Assembly (NCBI RefSeq): GCF_014650115.1
Contig: NZ_BMUI01000001.1
Coordinates: 744,001-808,000, forward strand
DNA: 64,000 bases
Direction: 5' to 3'
Origin: Streptomyces olivaceoviridis
GTDB lineage: Bacteria; Actinomycetota; Actinomycetes; Streptomycetales; Streptomycetaceae
The position numbers and the translations under genes are program-made. The notes under the pieces were generated by a model, which searched no databases, was not told where the DNA came from, and saw only the letters and a program-made list of their open reading frames with translations. Of the stretch, positions 44,498 through 52,295 are shown one piece after another (positions within the stretch are counted from its first letter, which is position 1; each line of letters starts with the position of its first letter).

Positions 44498-45091
44498 TCA
44501 GGCCCGCGCCAGCGCCGCCCGCCGCCGGTGCCGGGCGACCCGTTCCCGGTTGCCGCACACCTCGCTGGAGCACCAGCGCCGGCGCCGGCCGCGGGAGGTG
44601 TCCAGGTACACGAGGGGGCAGTCGTCCCCCTCGCACTCCCGTACGGCGGCCCGCGCTACGGGGTCGGTGAGCAACTCGACGGCGTCCCGGGCGACGAGGG
44701 AGAGCAGCGCGGCGGAGCCGGGCGGCCCGGCCAACTCCCGCACCAGTCCGCCGCCTTCCGCGGGTACGGCGACGGGCGCGGGGGTCGCCGAGAGGGCGAG
44801 CTCGTTGACCCGCCCGAGCGCCCGCCCGTACGACGACGCGTCCCCGGGGCACGGTCCGCGCACCAACACCCCGACGCAGCAGCGCAGTTCCCGGAACCCG
44901 GCCAGCCAGGAGGCGTCGGCGTGACCGAGCGCCGTCCCCTCGGGCACGAGCCCGGCGCCCCCGATCCACGCGCACAACGCGCCGACGCCGTCCAGCCGTT
45001 CGCCCGGGTGCGTGGTGGCGAGGAGATCCAGGCACACCCGTCCGGCGTCGAACCGCGGCGCGTACGCGGAGGGGGCGCTACCGAGTGCCAT
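44498..45091 (-). CDS. CGNR zinc-finger (ABATE domain) regulator
   Basis: 197 aa. The N-terminal ABATE-type domain (FDAGRVCLDLLATT...ERLDGVGALCAWI, WLAGFRELRCCVGVL) is followed by a C-terminal CGNR zinc finger: CEGDDCPLVYLDTSRGRRRRWCSSEVCGNRERVARHR. The Cys residues ligate zinc and the basic turn probably binds nucleic acid. These are predicted stress-induced transcription factors. The start at 45091 is preceded by AGGCGG. It stands alone, divergent from narK. Confidence 0.9.
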   Translation of the reverse strand: MALGSAPSAYAPRFDAGRVCLDLLATTHPGERLDGVGALCAWIGGAGLVPEGTALGHADASWLAGFRELRCCVGVLVRGPCPGDASSYGRALGRVNELALSATPAPVAVPAEGGGLVRELAGPPGSAALLSLVARDAVELLTDPVARAAVRECEGDDCPLVYLDTSRGRRRRWCSSEVCGNRERVARHRRRAALARA

Positions 45092-45394
45092 GGGCCAGTC
45101 ACCGCCTGGGCAGGAACCGTGCGGGGTCTCCCCCCACAGTGCCCGCGCGGAGGAGACACCGGAACCCCTCGCGCCACGCTCGCGGTGGGATCCCGGGTTC
45201 CCCCGGGGCCGGCGTCCCGCCTGTCCCGGGGGAACCCGGGGGCAGACGTCCCGCCTCACCGGCCCCTCCCCGGCCGAGTGAGAGCAACGTTCCCTCGCGG
45301 TCACCCACAGCCACAGGCCGGAAACGCGTCCTCCCTACCTTCGGGCTGAGTCAGTGGTCGGCAGACCGAGCAGCCGGAGCACCGTGGAGGCGTG
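45092..45394. other. Divergent intergenic region, CGNR regulator / narK
   Basis: About 300 bp with no supported gene. It should hold the narK promoter and, on the other side, the CGNR gene promoter. GTCAC (45300) and GAAAC (45321) half sites resemble GlnR box elements, but the spacing is not canonical, so a GlnR site is only a weak possibility. Confidence 0.4.
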
Positions 45395-46768
45395 ATGACA
45401 GGCCCAGCCCCAACCCGTCGCAGTGGCCGCTGGATCGAGCGCTGGGATCCGGAGGACGAGGCGTTCTGGCAGTCGACCGGGGAGCGGATCGCCCGCCGGA
45501 ACCTCTGGTTCTCCGTCCTCTCCGAGCACATCGGCTTCTCCGTCTGGACCCTGTGGTCGGTCCTGGTCCTGTTCATGGGCCCGGAGTACGGCCTCACGCC
45601 CGCCGACAAGTTCCTGCTGACGTCGGTGGTCACGCTGGTCGGCGCGGTGGTCCGGGTGCCGTACACCTTCGCCGTGGCCGTCTTCGGCGGGCGTAACTGG
45701 ACGATCATCTCGGCGAGCCTGCTGCTGATCCCGACCGTCGCCGCGTTCGTGGTGATGGAGCCGGGGACGTCGTACTCCACCTTCCTCCTGGTGGGCCTGC
45801 TGGCCGGCATCGGCGGCGGCAACTTCGCCTCCTCCATGACCAACATCAACGCCTTCTTCCCGCTCAGGAAGAAGGGCTGGGCGCTCGGCCTCAACGCGGG
45901 CGGCGGCAACATCGGCGTCCCCGTCATCCAGCTGGTCGCCCTCGCCGTCATCGGCGCGAGCGGCGGCCCGCGCGTGCTGCTCGGCATCTACATCCCGCTG
46001 ATCGTCGTGGCCGCCGTACTCGCCGCGCTGTTCATGGACAACCTGTCCTCGGTGAAGAACGACACCGGCGCGGCCAAGGACGCCGCCCGGGACGCCCACA
46101 CCTGGATCATGTCCGTGCTCTACATCGGCACCTTCGGCTCCTTCATCGGCTACAGCTTCGCCTTCGGCCAGGTGCTGACGAACGGGTTCGGCCGGACGCC
46201 CCTCCAGGCCGCGTACCTCACCTTCATCGGCCCGCTGCTCGGTTCCCTCATCCGCCCCCTCGGCGGCTGGCTCGCCGACCGCTACGGCGGCGCCCGCATC
46301 ACCCTGTGGAACTACGTCGGCATGGCCGCCGCGACCGCCGTGCTCATCGTCGCCGGCATGCAGAAGTCGCTGCCGCTGTTCGTGTCCGTCTTCGTCGTCC
46401 TGTTCGTGCTCAGCGGGCTCGGCAACGGCTCGACGTTCAAGATGATCCCCGGCATCTTCCAGGCCAAGGCGCTGGCCAAGGGCCTGGAGGGCGAGGCGGC
46501 GGTCGCCCACGGCCGACGGCTGTCCGGCGCGTCCATGGGCCTCATCGGCGCGGTCGGCGCCCTCGGCGGCGTCGGCATCAACCTGGCCTTCCGCCAGTCC
46601 TTCCTCTCCTACGGCTCCGGCACGGGCGCGTTCGTCGCCTTCCTCGCCTACTACGGTGTCTGCTTCGCGGTCACCTGGGCCGTATACCTTCGTCGTACGG
46701 CGGCGCGGGTCCCGGCCACGGCCGCCGCGTCGGAGGCGAAGGCCCAGCTCAACTATGCCGAGGTGTGA
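45395..46768 (+). CDS. narK: NarK-type nitrate/nitrite transporter
   Basis: 457 aa, 12 helices, MFS nitrate-nitrite porter family. The two nitrate signatures are present: GGGNFASSMTNINAFFP (helix 5) and a second glycine-rich GLGNGSTFKMIPGIF (helix 11), besides GGNIGVPVIQL. Conserved arginines in helices 2 and 8 position nitrate. The start at 45395 has GGAGG close upstream (a GTG at 45392 is in frame). Its downstream neighbour is the nitrate regulator nnaR, so it probably supplies nitrate for assimilation rather than respiration. Confidence 0.93.
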   Translation: MTGPAPTRRSGRWIERWDPEDEAFWQSTGERIARRNLWFSVLSEHIGFSVWTLWSVLVLFMGPEYGLTPADKFLLTSVVTLVGAVVRVPYTFAVAVFGGRNWTIISASLLLIPTVAAFVVMEPGTSYSTFLLVGLLAGIGGGNFASSMTNINAFFPLRKKGWALGLNAGGGNIGVPVIQLVALAVIGASGGPRVLLGIYIPLIVVAAVLAALFMDNLSSVKNDTGAAKDAARDAHTWIMSVLYIGTFGSFIGYSFAFGQVLTNGFGRTPLQAAYLTFIGPLLGSLIRPLGGWLADRYGGARITLWNYVGMAAATAVLIVAGMQKSLPLFVSVFVVLFVLSGLGNGSTFKMIPGIFQAKALAKGLEGEAAVAHGRRLSGASMGLIGAVGALGGVGINLAFRQSFLSYGSGTGAFVAFLAYYGVCFAVTWAVYLRRTAARVPATAAASEAKAQLNYAEV

Positions 46769-46795
46769 CGTAACACCGGTGACATCGAGCCGAAC

Positions 46796-46825
46796 CGAGC
46801 CTGTCACGCGTCGTTGACAGGCTCG
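46796..46825 (+). terminator. Hairpin between narK and nnaR
   Basis: An 11-bp inverted repeat, CGAGCCTGTCA / TGACAGGCTCG, with an 8-nt loop. Either a narK terminator or an attenuator reducing readthrough into nnaR. Confidence 0.6.
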
Positions 46826-46854
46826 ATCGGCGTGCCGGTCAGCTAGGAGAGCCC

Positions 46855-48006
46855 ATGTACGACGAAGAGCAGCACCCCGAGCACGGCCCCCTCGCCGGGT
46901 TCACCGTGGGCGTCACCGCCGCGCGCCGGGCCGAGGAGCTGGGCGCCCTGCTCCAGCGGCGCGGCGCCACCGTTGTGCACGCCCCCGCCCTGCGGATCGT
47001 GCCGCTCGCGGACGACGGCGAACTGCTCGCCGCCACGAAGGAGCTCATCGACCAGGTGCCGGACGTCGTGGTCGCCACCACGGCGATCGGCTTCCGCGGC
47101 TGGGTCGAGGCCGCCGACGGCTGGGGCCTGGGCGAACAGTTGCTGGGCCGGCTGCGCGGGGTCCGCCTGCTGGCCCGCGGCCCCAAGGTGAAGGGCGCGA
47201 TCCGCGCGGCGGGACTCACCGAGGAATGGTCGCCCACCTCGGAATCCCTGGCCGAGGTGCTCGACCGCCTCCTGGAGGAGGGCGTCGAGGGCGACCGCGT
47301 CGCCGTACAGCTCCACGGCGAGCCCCTGCCCGGCTTCGTGGAGTCGCTGCGGGCCGCCGGGGCGGAAGTGGTGCCCGTCCCGGTCTACCGCTGGATGCCC
47401 CCCGAGGACCTCAGCCCGCTCGACCGCCTCCTGGACGCGGCCGTCACCCGTGGCGTGGACGCCCTCACCTTCACCAGCGCCCCCGCCGCGGCCTCCCTCC
47501 TGTCCCGCGCCGAGGACCGCGGCCTGCTGGACGACCTGCTGGCCGCCCTGGCCCACGACGTCCTGCCGGCCTGTGTGGGACCGGTCACCGCGATCCCCCT
47601 CCAGGCCCGCGGGGTGGACACGGTCCAGCCGGAACGCTTCCGCCTCGGCCCGCTGGTCCAGCTCCTGTGCCAGGAACTCCCGGCCCGCGCCCGTTCCCTG
47701 CCCGTCGCCGGGCACCGGATGGAGATCCGCGGCCACGCGGTCCTGGTCGACGGCGACCTCAAGCCGGTCCCCCCGGCCGGCATGTCCCTCCTGCGCGCCC
47801 TGGCCCGCCGCCCCGGCTGGGTCGTCCCCCGCGCCGACCTCCTGCGCGCGCTGCCGGGCGCGGGCCGCGACGAACACGCCGTCGAGACGGCGATGGCCCG
47901 CCTCCGCACGGCCCTCGGCACACCGAAGCTGATCCAGACGGTGGTGAAGCGGGGCTACCGCCTGGCCCTGGACCCGGCGGCGGACGCGAAGTACGCGGAC
48001 GCGTGA
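46855..48006 (+). CDS. nnaR: HemD-like/winged-helix nitrate assimilation regulator NnaR
   Basis: 383 aa. Residues about 15-265 form a uroporphyrinogen-III synthase-like bilobed domain (VTAARRAEELGALLQRRGATVVHAP, LTFTSAPAAASLLSRA). Residues about 285-375 are an OmpR-type winged helix (EIRGHAVLVDGDLKPVPPAGMSLLRALARRPGWVVPRADLL, HAVETAMARLRTALG, VVKRGYRLAL). This fusion matches NnaR, which activates nitrite/nitrate assimilation genes with GlnR in S. coelicolor and mycobacteria. The HemD half may sense an effector rather than make haem. It follows narK. Confidence 0.92.
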   Translation: MYDEEQHPEHGPLAGFTVGVTAARRAEELGALLQRRGATVVHAPALRIVPLADDGELLAATKELIDQVPDVVVATTAIGFRGWVEAADGWGLGEQLLGRLRGVRLLARGPKVKGAIRAAGLTEEWSPTSESLAEVLDRLLEEGVEGDRVAVQLHGEPLPGFVESLRAAGAEVVPVPVYRWMPPEDLSPLDRLLDAAVTRGVDALTFTSAPAAASLLSRAEDRGLLDDLLAALAHDVLPACVGPVTAIPLQARGVDTVQPERFRLGPLVQLLCQELPARARSLPVAGHRMEIRGHAVLVDGDLKPVPPAGMSLLRALARRPGWVVPRADLLRALPGAGRDEHAVETAMARLRTALGTPKLIQTVVKRGYRLALDPAADAKYADA

Positions 48007-48019
48007 GGGGTCGCGCCGC

Positions 48020-48485
48020 TCAGCCGACGCCGGCCGCTCCCTGACCGCCCACCTCGAACCACAGCAGTTTCCCCGCGCCCCGGTCCAGCGGGCTGTCCGC
48101 CAGGGACAGGCCGCCCCAGGAGTCGGCGTACTCCTGCACGAGGTGCAGTCCGCGCCCTGCCTCGGCGTCCACCGGAGCCGCCGGAACACGGTCCCAGGGG
48201 GGGATCCCCGAAAGGCGCCGGGACGCGCGGGTGGCTGTCCCAGACGCCGACCCGCAGCCGGCCGTCCGCGACGGCGGTGACCCGGAGGGAGGCGGGGCCG
48301 GCGGTGTGCCGGTAGGCGTTGCCGACCAGCTCGGACGTCAGCAGTTCGACGGCGTCGAGGACTTCGTGTCTGCCGTGCCCGTTCAGCACGGCCCGTACGG
48401 TCATGCGTGCGACGCGTGCCGCGCGGGGATCATGCGGCAGCCGAAGGGCGTACACCCAGGTGTCGGGCAGGGATACGGTGCCCAT
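48020..48485 (-). pseudogene. Histidine kinase-like ATPase (RsbW type), frameshifted
   Basis: The 5' part (about 94 codons from 48485) encodes the N-box ATPase half: AVELLTSELVGNAYRHT and RVGVWDSHPRVPAPFG. The frame is then lost at a run of seven G (48197-48203). Reading six G restores DPPWDRVPAAPVDAEAGRGLHLVQEYADSWGG, with the GRGLHLV G-box, through to a TGA at 48020. Such orphan ATPases often sit beside XRE/DUF397 pairs in Streptomyces. A sequencing error in the homopolymer or a genuine inactivation are both possible. Confidence 0.88.
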
Positions 48486-48618
48486 GAAGACCTCCGGTGA
48501 GAGAAGGGAACGGGCTCGCTCAACTGGTCACGCCGGGCGGTGGCTCTGCCTGGGGAGGTGCGCTTCCGGCTTATGGGCGCGGTGAGTTGAGGAGTACGTC
48601 GTAACCGTAGGGCAGATG

Positions 48619-48634
48619 GTTAGATGCATCTAAC
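48619..48634. promoter_or_regulatory. Perfect palindrome GTTAGATGCATCTAAC in the divergent promoter
   Basis: This 16-bp perfect palindrome lies between the divergent ATPase gene and the XRE gene at 48711. A further TAGATGC half site sits at 48644-48650. The arrangement fits autoregulation by the neighbouring XRE protein. Confidence 0.6.
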
Positions 48635-48710
48635 GAAACTGGCTAGATGCGTCCATGCTTCACTCGTGTGAGGGAGCGCAACGCCGCTTCGCGGCCGGGA
48701 AGGAGACGTC

Positions 48711-49565
48711 GTGCCGCCCACCAACAGCCCTACGCTGCGGCAGCGAAGGCTGGGTGCAGAGCTGCGAAAACTGCGGGAGCGGGCGGGACTCACCGCCACC
48801 GGTGCCGCCGAACTGCTCGGCGTCAACCAATCGCGTGTCAGCATGATCGAAACCGGCCGCACGCCCATCAGCGCGGACCGGCTGCGCTCCATGGCGCACG
48901 TCTACGACTGCTCGGACGAAGCCCTCATCGACGCCCTCGCCGCGATGACGGGACGACGCGCCCGTGGCTGGTGGGAGGAGTACCGCGACCACCTGCCGGC
49001 CGCACTGGTCGACCTGGCCGAACTGGAACACCACGCCTCCGGGTTGCGGGTGGCACTTGTGATCCATATCCCGGCACTTCTGCAGACCACCGATCACGCC
49101 CGCGCCATCTTGCAGTCGGCAGCCCCGCCGATGCGGCAGTACGAGATCGAACACCGTCTCACACACCGCATGAAGCGGCAGGGCGTGCTGCACAGGACGG
49201 ATCCCCCGCCATACACGGCGATCATCCACGAATCGGCGCTCCGCATGAACTTCGGTGGCCCGGCCGTAGCCCGGGGGCAGCTCAAGCACCTGCTCGACAT
49301 GAGCGAACTCCCGCACGTCACCGTGCGCGTCATCACCTTCGGAGCGGACGACTTCCCGACCACCGGCCAGCCCTTCGACTATGTCGAGGGCCCCGTCCCA
49401 CAGCTCGACACCGTTCAGCTGGACTCGCATCACGGCGCCTGTGAATTCATCGACGCCGAGGCTCCGCTGAACAAGTACCGGGCTGTGCTGAACCGGATGG
49501 AGTCCTGCGCGCTCAATCCCGCCGAGACGCGTGACTTCATCCATCACCGCATCCAGAACCTGTAA
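48711..49565 (+). CDS. XRE family regulator with DUF5753 domain
   Basis: 284 aa. The N-terminal HTH (LRKLRERAGLTATGAAELLGVNQSRVSMIETGRTPIS, about residues 18-54) is followed by the DUF5753 domain (IHIPALLQTTDHARAIL, LDMSELPHVTVRVI, FDYVEGPVPQLDTVQL). This is the WhiJ-like architecture. The GTG start has AAGGAG 6 nt upstream. The DUF397 gene follows after 9 bp, so they are cotranscribed. Divergent ATPase, HTH and DUF397 form a typical Streptomyces regulatory cassette of uncertain signal. Confidence 0.93.
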   Translation: MPPTNSPTLRQRRLGAELRKLRERAGLTATGAAELLGVNQSRVSMIETGRTPISADRLRSMAHVYDCSDEALIDALAAMTGRRARGWWEEYRDHLPAALVDLAELEHHASGLRVALVIHIPALLQTTDHARAILQSAAPPMRQYEIEHRLTHRMKRQGVLHRTDPPPYTAIIHESALRMNFGGPAVARGQLKHLLDMSELPHVTVRVITFGADDFPTTGQPFDYVEGPVPQLDTVQLDSHHGACEFIDAEAPLNKYRAVLNRMESCALNPAETRDFIHHRIQNL

Positions 49566-49574
49566 GGAGAAACC

Positions 49575-49772
49575 ATGCCGACCCTCCACTGGCGGAAGTC
49601 CACCTACAGCTCCGACGGATCGAACTGCGTGGAGATAGCCACCACCCCCACCGCCATCCACATCCGCGACTCCAAAACCCCCACCGACCGCCACCTCACC
49701 CTCGCTCCCTCCACCTGGGTGGAGTTCCTGCCGTACGCGACGCAAGCCGAATCCTCGGCCGCTTCGCGCTGA
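49575..49772 (+). CDS. DUF397 protein
   Basis: 65 aa with the family core (HWRKSTYSSDGSNCVEIATTP, IHIRDSKTP, TWVEFLPYAT). It is cotranscribed with the XRE regulator nine bases upstream and has an AAGGAGAAACC ribosome binding site. DUF397 partners are thought to modulate or antagonise the cognate XRE protein. Confidence 0.93.
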   Translation: MPTLHWRKSTYSSDGSNCVEIATTPTAIHIRDSKTPTDRHLTLAPSTWVEFLPYATQAESSAASR

Positions 49773-49878
49773 CGGTTTCCAGAAGCGGAAACCAGGGACC
49801 CTTGCCGAGCGCCCCACTCGGTGGAGACGATCAGTCGTGATAGTCGTCCCACAGACGCACTGATCAGGAAGGCTGTCC

Positions 49879-50199
49879 GTGACAACCTCATCTAGCCGTT
49901 CCCTGACGGACTACCTTCGATTCGAGCTGTCCTGGGGATACCGACGGAACATGACCGTCGGCGAGGAGTTCTTCATCCTCGACATCACGGAGCGAGACAA
50001 CCCGATCCCTGACGCGCCCGACTTCTGGATGTTCGACGACAGGGCGGTCGGCGTGATGGCGTACGACGGTACCGGGAAGTACCTGGGAAGTGAATTCCTG
50101 AGCGACGAAGACCGGCTGGCTGACTTCCGGTACTACCGGAACACCGCGCTCGCGCATGCCGTACCGTTCACGGACTGGTGGGCACAGCACGCAGAGTGA
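49879..50199 (+). CDS. DUF6879-like protein
   Basis: 106 aa. The sequence LRFELSWGYRRNMTVGEEFFILDITERDNP followed by FWMFDDRAVGVMAYDGTGKYLGSEF matches the DUF6879 group found next to XRE/DUF397 genes in Streptomyces. It starts with GTG at 49879. Its TGA overlaps the GTG of the next XRE gene (GTGA), implying translational coupling with it. The role is unknown; it may be part of the regulator's signalling module. Confidence 0.82.
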   Translation: MTTSSSRSLTDYLRFELSWGYRRNMTVGEEFFILDITERDNPIPDAPDFWMFDDRAVGVMAYDGTGKYLGSEFLSDEDRLADFRYYRNTALAHAVPFTDWWAQHAE

Positions 50200-51026
50200 A
50201 CAGAGCTGAGCTCGGATCCGCGCTGCGGGCGCTACGGCAGGCATCCAGCAAGGAGGCCAGAGCCATCGCCCGCAGCGCGGCCATGTCCGCTTCGAAGCTG
50301 TCGAAGATCGAGAACGGCAGTGTCATGCCGAGCGTCGTGGACGTGGAGCACATCCTCACCGCCATAGGGGTGTCCGAAGACGTAAAGGCCGAGTACATGT
50401 CGGTTGCTCGGGCAGCAGCGACCGAGGCGACGGCATGGCGCCTTTACCGGCGGCTCGGGTATCACCGGAAACAGCAGCAGATCCAGGCGATCGAGTCCCG
50501 CACGACGCTGCTCCGGCTCTTTCAGCCGACGCTGGTCCCCGGCCTGTTGCAGACGCCGGAATACGTGCGGGCAGTACTCGGACGCAAGCAGCTCACCCCG
50601 GACCAACTGGCGCGTGCAGTGGGGGCACGCCTGGCACGACAGAGCATCCTGTACGAGCCGGGAAGGCAACTGCGTTTCATCGTCACGGAGTCCGTGCTGC
50701 GGTGGCGAATCCTCTCGCCTCTGATGATGGCCGGGCAACTCGACAGGCTGATCTCGGTCTCCCGGCTCCCAGGGGTCGACCTCCGAGTTGTGCCGTTGTC
50801 CGCGCGACAGACCGACTTCGCCAATCACTCCTTCTCCATCAAGGACGATCGCATGGTGACGGTTGAAACCGTCCATGCGGAGCTGGCAGTGACCGATCCG
50901 CGAGACGTTGCTCTCTACATCGATAAGTTCGAGGGATTCACAGCGGTCGCACTTTCCGGCGATGCCATGCACGGCATGCTGGAAAGCATCCGGGACGAGT
51001 TCTTGCGAGAACAGGAAACCAGCTAG
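50196..51026 (+). CDS. Second XRE family regulator with DUF5753 domain
   Basis: 276 aa. The HTH (ALRALRQASSKEARAIARSAAMSASKLSKIENGSVMPS) precedes a DUF5753 domain (TLVPGLLQTPEYVRAVL, LARAVGARLARQSIL, VSRLPGVDLRVVPLSA). GTG 50196 is chosen because it overlaps the DUF6879 stop. The recognition helix differs from that of the first XRE protein, so the two should bind different sites. A DUF397 gene follows at 51104. Confidence 0.92.
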   Translation: MNRAELGSALRALRQASSKEARAIARSAAMSASKLSKIENGSVMPSVVDVEHILTAIGVSEDVKAEYMSVARAAATEATAWRLYRRLGYHRKQQQIQAIESRTTLLRLFQPTLVPGLLQTPEYVRAVLGRKQLTPDQLARAVGARLARQSILYEPGRQLRFIVTESVLRWRILSPLMMAGQLDRLISVSRLPGVDLRVVPLSARQTDFANHSFSIKDDRMVTVETVHAELAVTDPRDVALYIDKFEGFTAVALSGDAMHGMLESIRDEFLREQETS

Positions 51027-51103
51027 GCCGGCGCACCTGATCTGTCGAATATGGACCGCGAAGAGCGGCTCATCGGCCGCCATCACGATCAGGAGGCACG
51101 CTG

Positions 51104-51328
51104 ATGCAGAACGGAATCGATCTGTACGCCCTCGACATCAACGCCGTGGACTTCGTCCAGGCGTGCGGCGGGCCCTGCACCGAAGGGTGCGTGGTGCTCG
51201 CCCGTATCGGAGAGGGCGCCTGGGCCCTCGGTGACAGCAAGCGGCCGGAGCTGGAGCCGTTGCGGTTCACCTCGGCGGAGCTGGAGGCGGCCGGCATCGA
51301 CCCGGCGCGCTTCGGCCTCGGCGTCTGA
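51104..51328 (+). CDS. DUF397-type short protein
   Basis: 74 aa. It carries the CVVLARIGEGAWALGDSKRPELEPLRFTSAELEA segment of the longer DUF397 subgroup. It follows the second XRE gene after 77 bp on the same strand and is its likely partner, mirroring the first module. The ATG has AGGAGGC 6 nt before it. Confidence 0.85.
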   Translation: MQNGIDLYALDINAVDFVQACGGPCTEGCVVLARIGEGAWALGDSKRPELEPLRFTSAELEAAGIDPARFGLGV

Positions 51329-51394
51329 TCCCCTCCGTCGGCCGGGCCGCTCTGCGTCCGGCCCGGCCGGCGCTTCTGGCAACGGGAACGGCTG

Positions 51395-51916
51395 ATGCAC
51401 CACCACGGCTATCTCTGGACCGGTCCGAAGGAGCGCTTCGACACCGAGGCCCTACGGCGGCCCCCGCATCCGGAACCCCCTCCGCCGCCGGGCCCCGAGG
51501 ACCCGGCGGCAGAGCGGCTGTTCCGGCGCTACCGTGACGTCGCGAGCGAGTTCCCCCTCGTGGATCTGCCGCCGCTGGAAACGGCGTACTGGCTCGTCAA
51601 GCCGCGTTCGCTGATCCGTGGCAGCTGGGACGAGGCCACGGACGCGGCGGTCTGGCTGGGGGAACGGCTCGCCGAGTTCGCACCCCGGTTCGCCAACGGC
51701 TGGGAGCGTGACAGCGGCCGGCTGGCCGCCCTGGTCGATTCCGCCGTCGAGCGGCTGCGCTCCGGTGGGGACGTGTCGGTCGGGGCCTACCTGGAGCACC
51801 CCTCGTTCCTGTCGCTGGCCGTCGTGACCTGTTCCCCGAACCTCGGTCTCCGCCACCTCCCCTGCCCCGCGGCGCCGGGAGCGGCGCAAGCCTCTGGAAC
51901 TCCTCAAGTTGTTTGA
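51395..51916 (+). CDS. Hypothetical protein
   Basis: 173 aa with a Pro-rich early segment (PPHPEPPPPPGPEDP) and a helical body (LFRRYRDVASEFPLVDLPPLETAYWLVKPRS, AVWLGERLAEFAPRFANGW). The last 30 residues look poorly structured, and the family boundary may lie near CSPN. I do not recognise the family. It is the third gene downstream of the second XRE module, possibly the regulated target. Confidence 0.6.
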   Translation: MHHHGYLWTGPKERFDTEALRRPPHPEPPPPPGPEDPAAERLFRRYRDVASEFPLVDLPPLETAYWLVKPRSLIRGSWDEATDAAVWLGERLAEFAPRFANGWERDSGRLAALVDSAVERLRSGGDVSVGAYLEHPSFLSLAVVTCSPNLGLRHLPCPAAPGAAQASGTPQVV

Positions 51917-51943
51917 AGAGGGCGGCTCACGGCGGTCACCCTG

Positions 51944-52285
51944 GTGCGTATGAAGGGATTCGCGGGGTTCGGCAAGAAGCAGGATCTGGTGTTGGTCATC
52001 CGGGACTCCGACCTGGTCGCGGCGGCGCTGCGGGAGGCGTTGGACGGAGCCCCGGAGGAGGAGCGGGCGGGGCTGGAGCGGGCGGTCGCGCTCGTCGGGG
52101 CCACCGCCGGCGCCAGTGAGGGACGGCTGCGGGCCGACTGGGTCCGCGCCAGGCTGGCCGACGTCGGGTTCACCGGGGACCTCGCCTCCGTCGCCGCCGT
52201 GAAGGCGCTGCGCCAGGCCGAGCCCGGTCTGAGCCTGCTGGCGGCGGTGCAGTTGCAGAAGGACGCCGTGGCCCACCAGGAGTAG
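51944..52285 (+). CDS. Hypothetical protein
   Basis: 113 aa, helical and acidic, with no membrane segment (FGKKQDLVLVIRDSDLVAAALREALDG, WVRARLADVGFTGDLASVAAVKAL). The start is GTG 51944 or ATG 51950. It follows the previous hypothetical gene by 27 bp and converges on matB. I do not recognise a domain. Confidence 0.6.
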   Translation: MRMKGFAGFGKKQDLVLVIRDSDLVAAALREALDGAPEEERAGLERAVALVGATAGASEGRLRADWVRARLADVGFTGDLASVAAVKALRQAEPGLSLLAAVQLQKDAVAHQE

Positions 52286-52295
52286 GGGCTTCCGG

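Noticed and set aside
45300-45325. GlnR box upstream of narK
   Set aside because: GTCAC and GAAAC half sites occur but their 16-bp separation does not fit the usual 6-bp spacing; mentioned only as weak.
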